Source: Sceloporus undulatus
Taxonomy: Eukaryota > Chordata > Lepidosauria > Squamata > Phrynosomatidae
Direction of reading: 5' to 3'
Length of the DNA: 64,000 bases
Assembly: GCF_019175285.1 (NCBI RefSeq)
Contig: NC_056523.1
Coordinates: 110,124,279 to 110,188,278 of the forward strand
This document shows, piece by piece, positions 63,541 to 64,000 of the stretch. A program made the position numbers and the translations under genes. How positions within the stretch are numbered: the stretch's first letter is position 1; every line of letters starts with the position of its first letter. The notes under the pieces are model-generated. The model did no database searches, was not told the origin of the DNA, and saw nothing but the letters and a program-made list of their open reading frames with translations.

Positions 63541-64000
63541 TCATTTTAAATGTTTGTTTATTTAATTCATTTTTATCCCATACTTCTCCCAGTAGAGGAC
63601 TCTAGGTGGCACACAACACCTTAAAAACATAACTTTTTTTAAAAAAACAACACCCTATTCATACAAAAATTAAAATACAGTTTAACTAGCTTTGAGTTAA
63701 AACACAAGTTAAAAACACAAGATAAAGCAAGATTTAAAGGACTTTAAAATATAATAAAATTAAAAATACATCCCCTCCCAATTAAAAACTCTATTTTCTA
63801 CCACCGAATGGCTCCTTAAATAAAAGTTTTTAACTACCAGATAGCAGAAAGACAGGAGGGAGGGGACCAAATGGACCTCACAGGAAAGTGAGTTCCACAA
63901 CTTGGCAGTAGCCACCAAGAAAACTTTGTCTTATGTCTTCACCAGATGTACCAGGGATGGTGTTCGGACTAAGAGACAGCCTTCCCCCACAAATCTTAAA
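63541..64000 (-). mobile_element. LINE-like 3' tail, minus strand, runs off the window
   Basis: TTTTTATCCCATACTTCTCC is the inverse of an L2-type tail. Further right, GGAAAGTGAGTTCCACAACT and AGACAGCCTTCCCCCAC resemble the preceding part of the same family. Confidence 0.45.

Overview
The window is vertebrate nuclear DNA, most likely from a squamate reptile (lizard). It holds two spliced host genes whose predicted proteins match vertebrate CREBRF and BNIP1. They sit in a dense mix of squamate-type repeats: a Sauria-type SINE, SINEs with 5S rRNA and tRNA heads, CR1, L2, RTE/BovB-like and L1 LINE pieces, a SPIN hAT element, many palindromic non-autonomous DNA transposons, and one large DIRS-type tyrosine-recombinase retrotransposon.

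Both genes are read from the minus strand, head to tail. CREBRF comes first: coding exons lie between 55317 and 42059, followed by a 3' UTR of about 5.7 kb reaching about 36.33 kb. Its 5' non-coding exon or exons are not visible and may lie beyond 64 kb. BNIP1 follows: ATG at 27632, six coding exons, stop at 9547, poly(A) signal at 9182. All splice junctions I placed are GT-AG and the phases agree. The joined reading frames give 228 residues for BNIP1 and 628 for CREBRF, close to the lengths I recall for the mammalian proteins (228 and 639). The CREBRF-BNIP1 order and orientation match my memory of human chromosome 5q35.

Layout: 1-9.2 kb, flank downstream of BNIP1 with SINE, RTE-like and L2-like pieces. 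9.2-27.6 kb, BNIP1, whose last intron (10.9 kb) carries the DIRS element (10.53-16.37 kb). 27.7-36.3 kb, an intergenic stretch that is almost all DNA-transposon derivatives. 36.3-42.1 kb, the CREBRF 3' UTR, strikingly free of repeats. 42.1-55.3 kb, CREBRF coding exons with MITE, CR1 and L2 insertions in the introns. 55.3-64 kb, the likely first CREBRF intron or 5' flank, with CR1, L1 and MITEs.

The most unusual material is in the mobile elements. One group of non-autonomous elements (20.8, 28.9, 45.6 and 61.9 kb, with likely relatives elsewhere) shares ends resembling GGCCNGTTACAGAC, makes 3-bp target duplications of varied sequence, and is built inside from successive hairpins. The DIRS copy looks young and nearly whole, and is flanked by a 19-bp direct repeat, which is not expected for that family. 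CREBRF's first coding exon is open in frame for its full 48 codons, which suggests a possible longer N-terminus.
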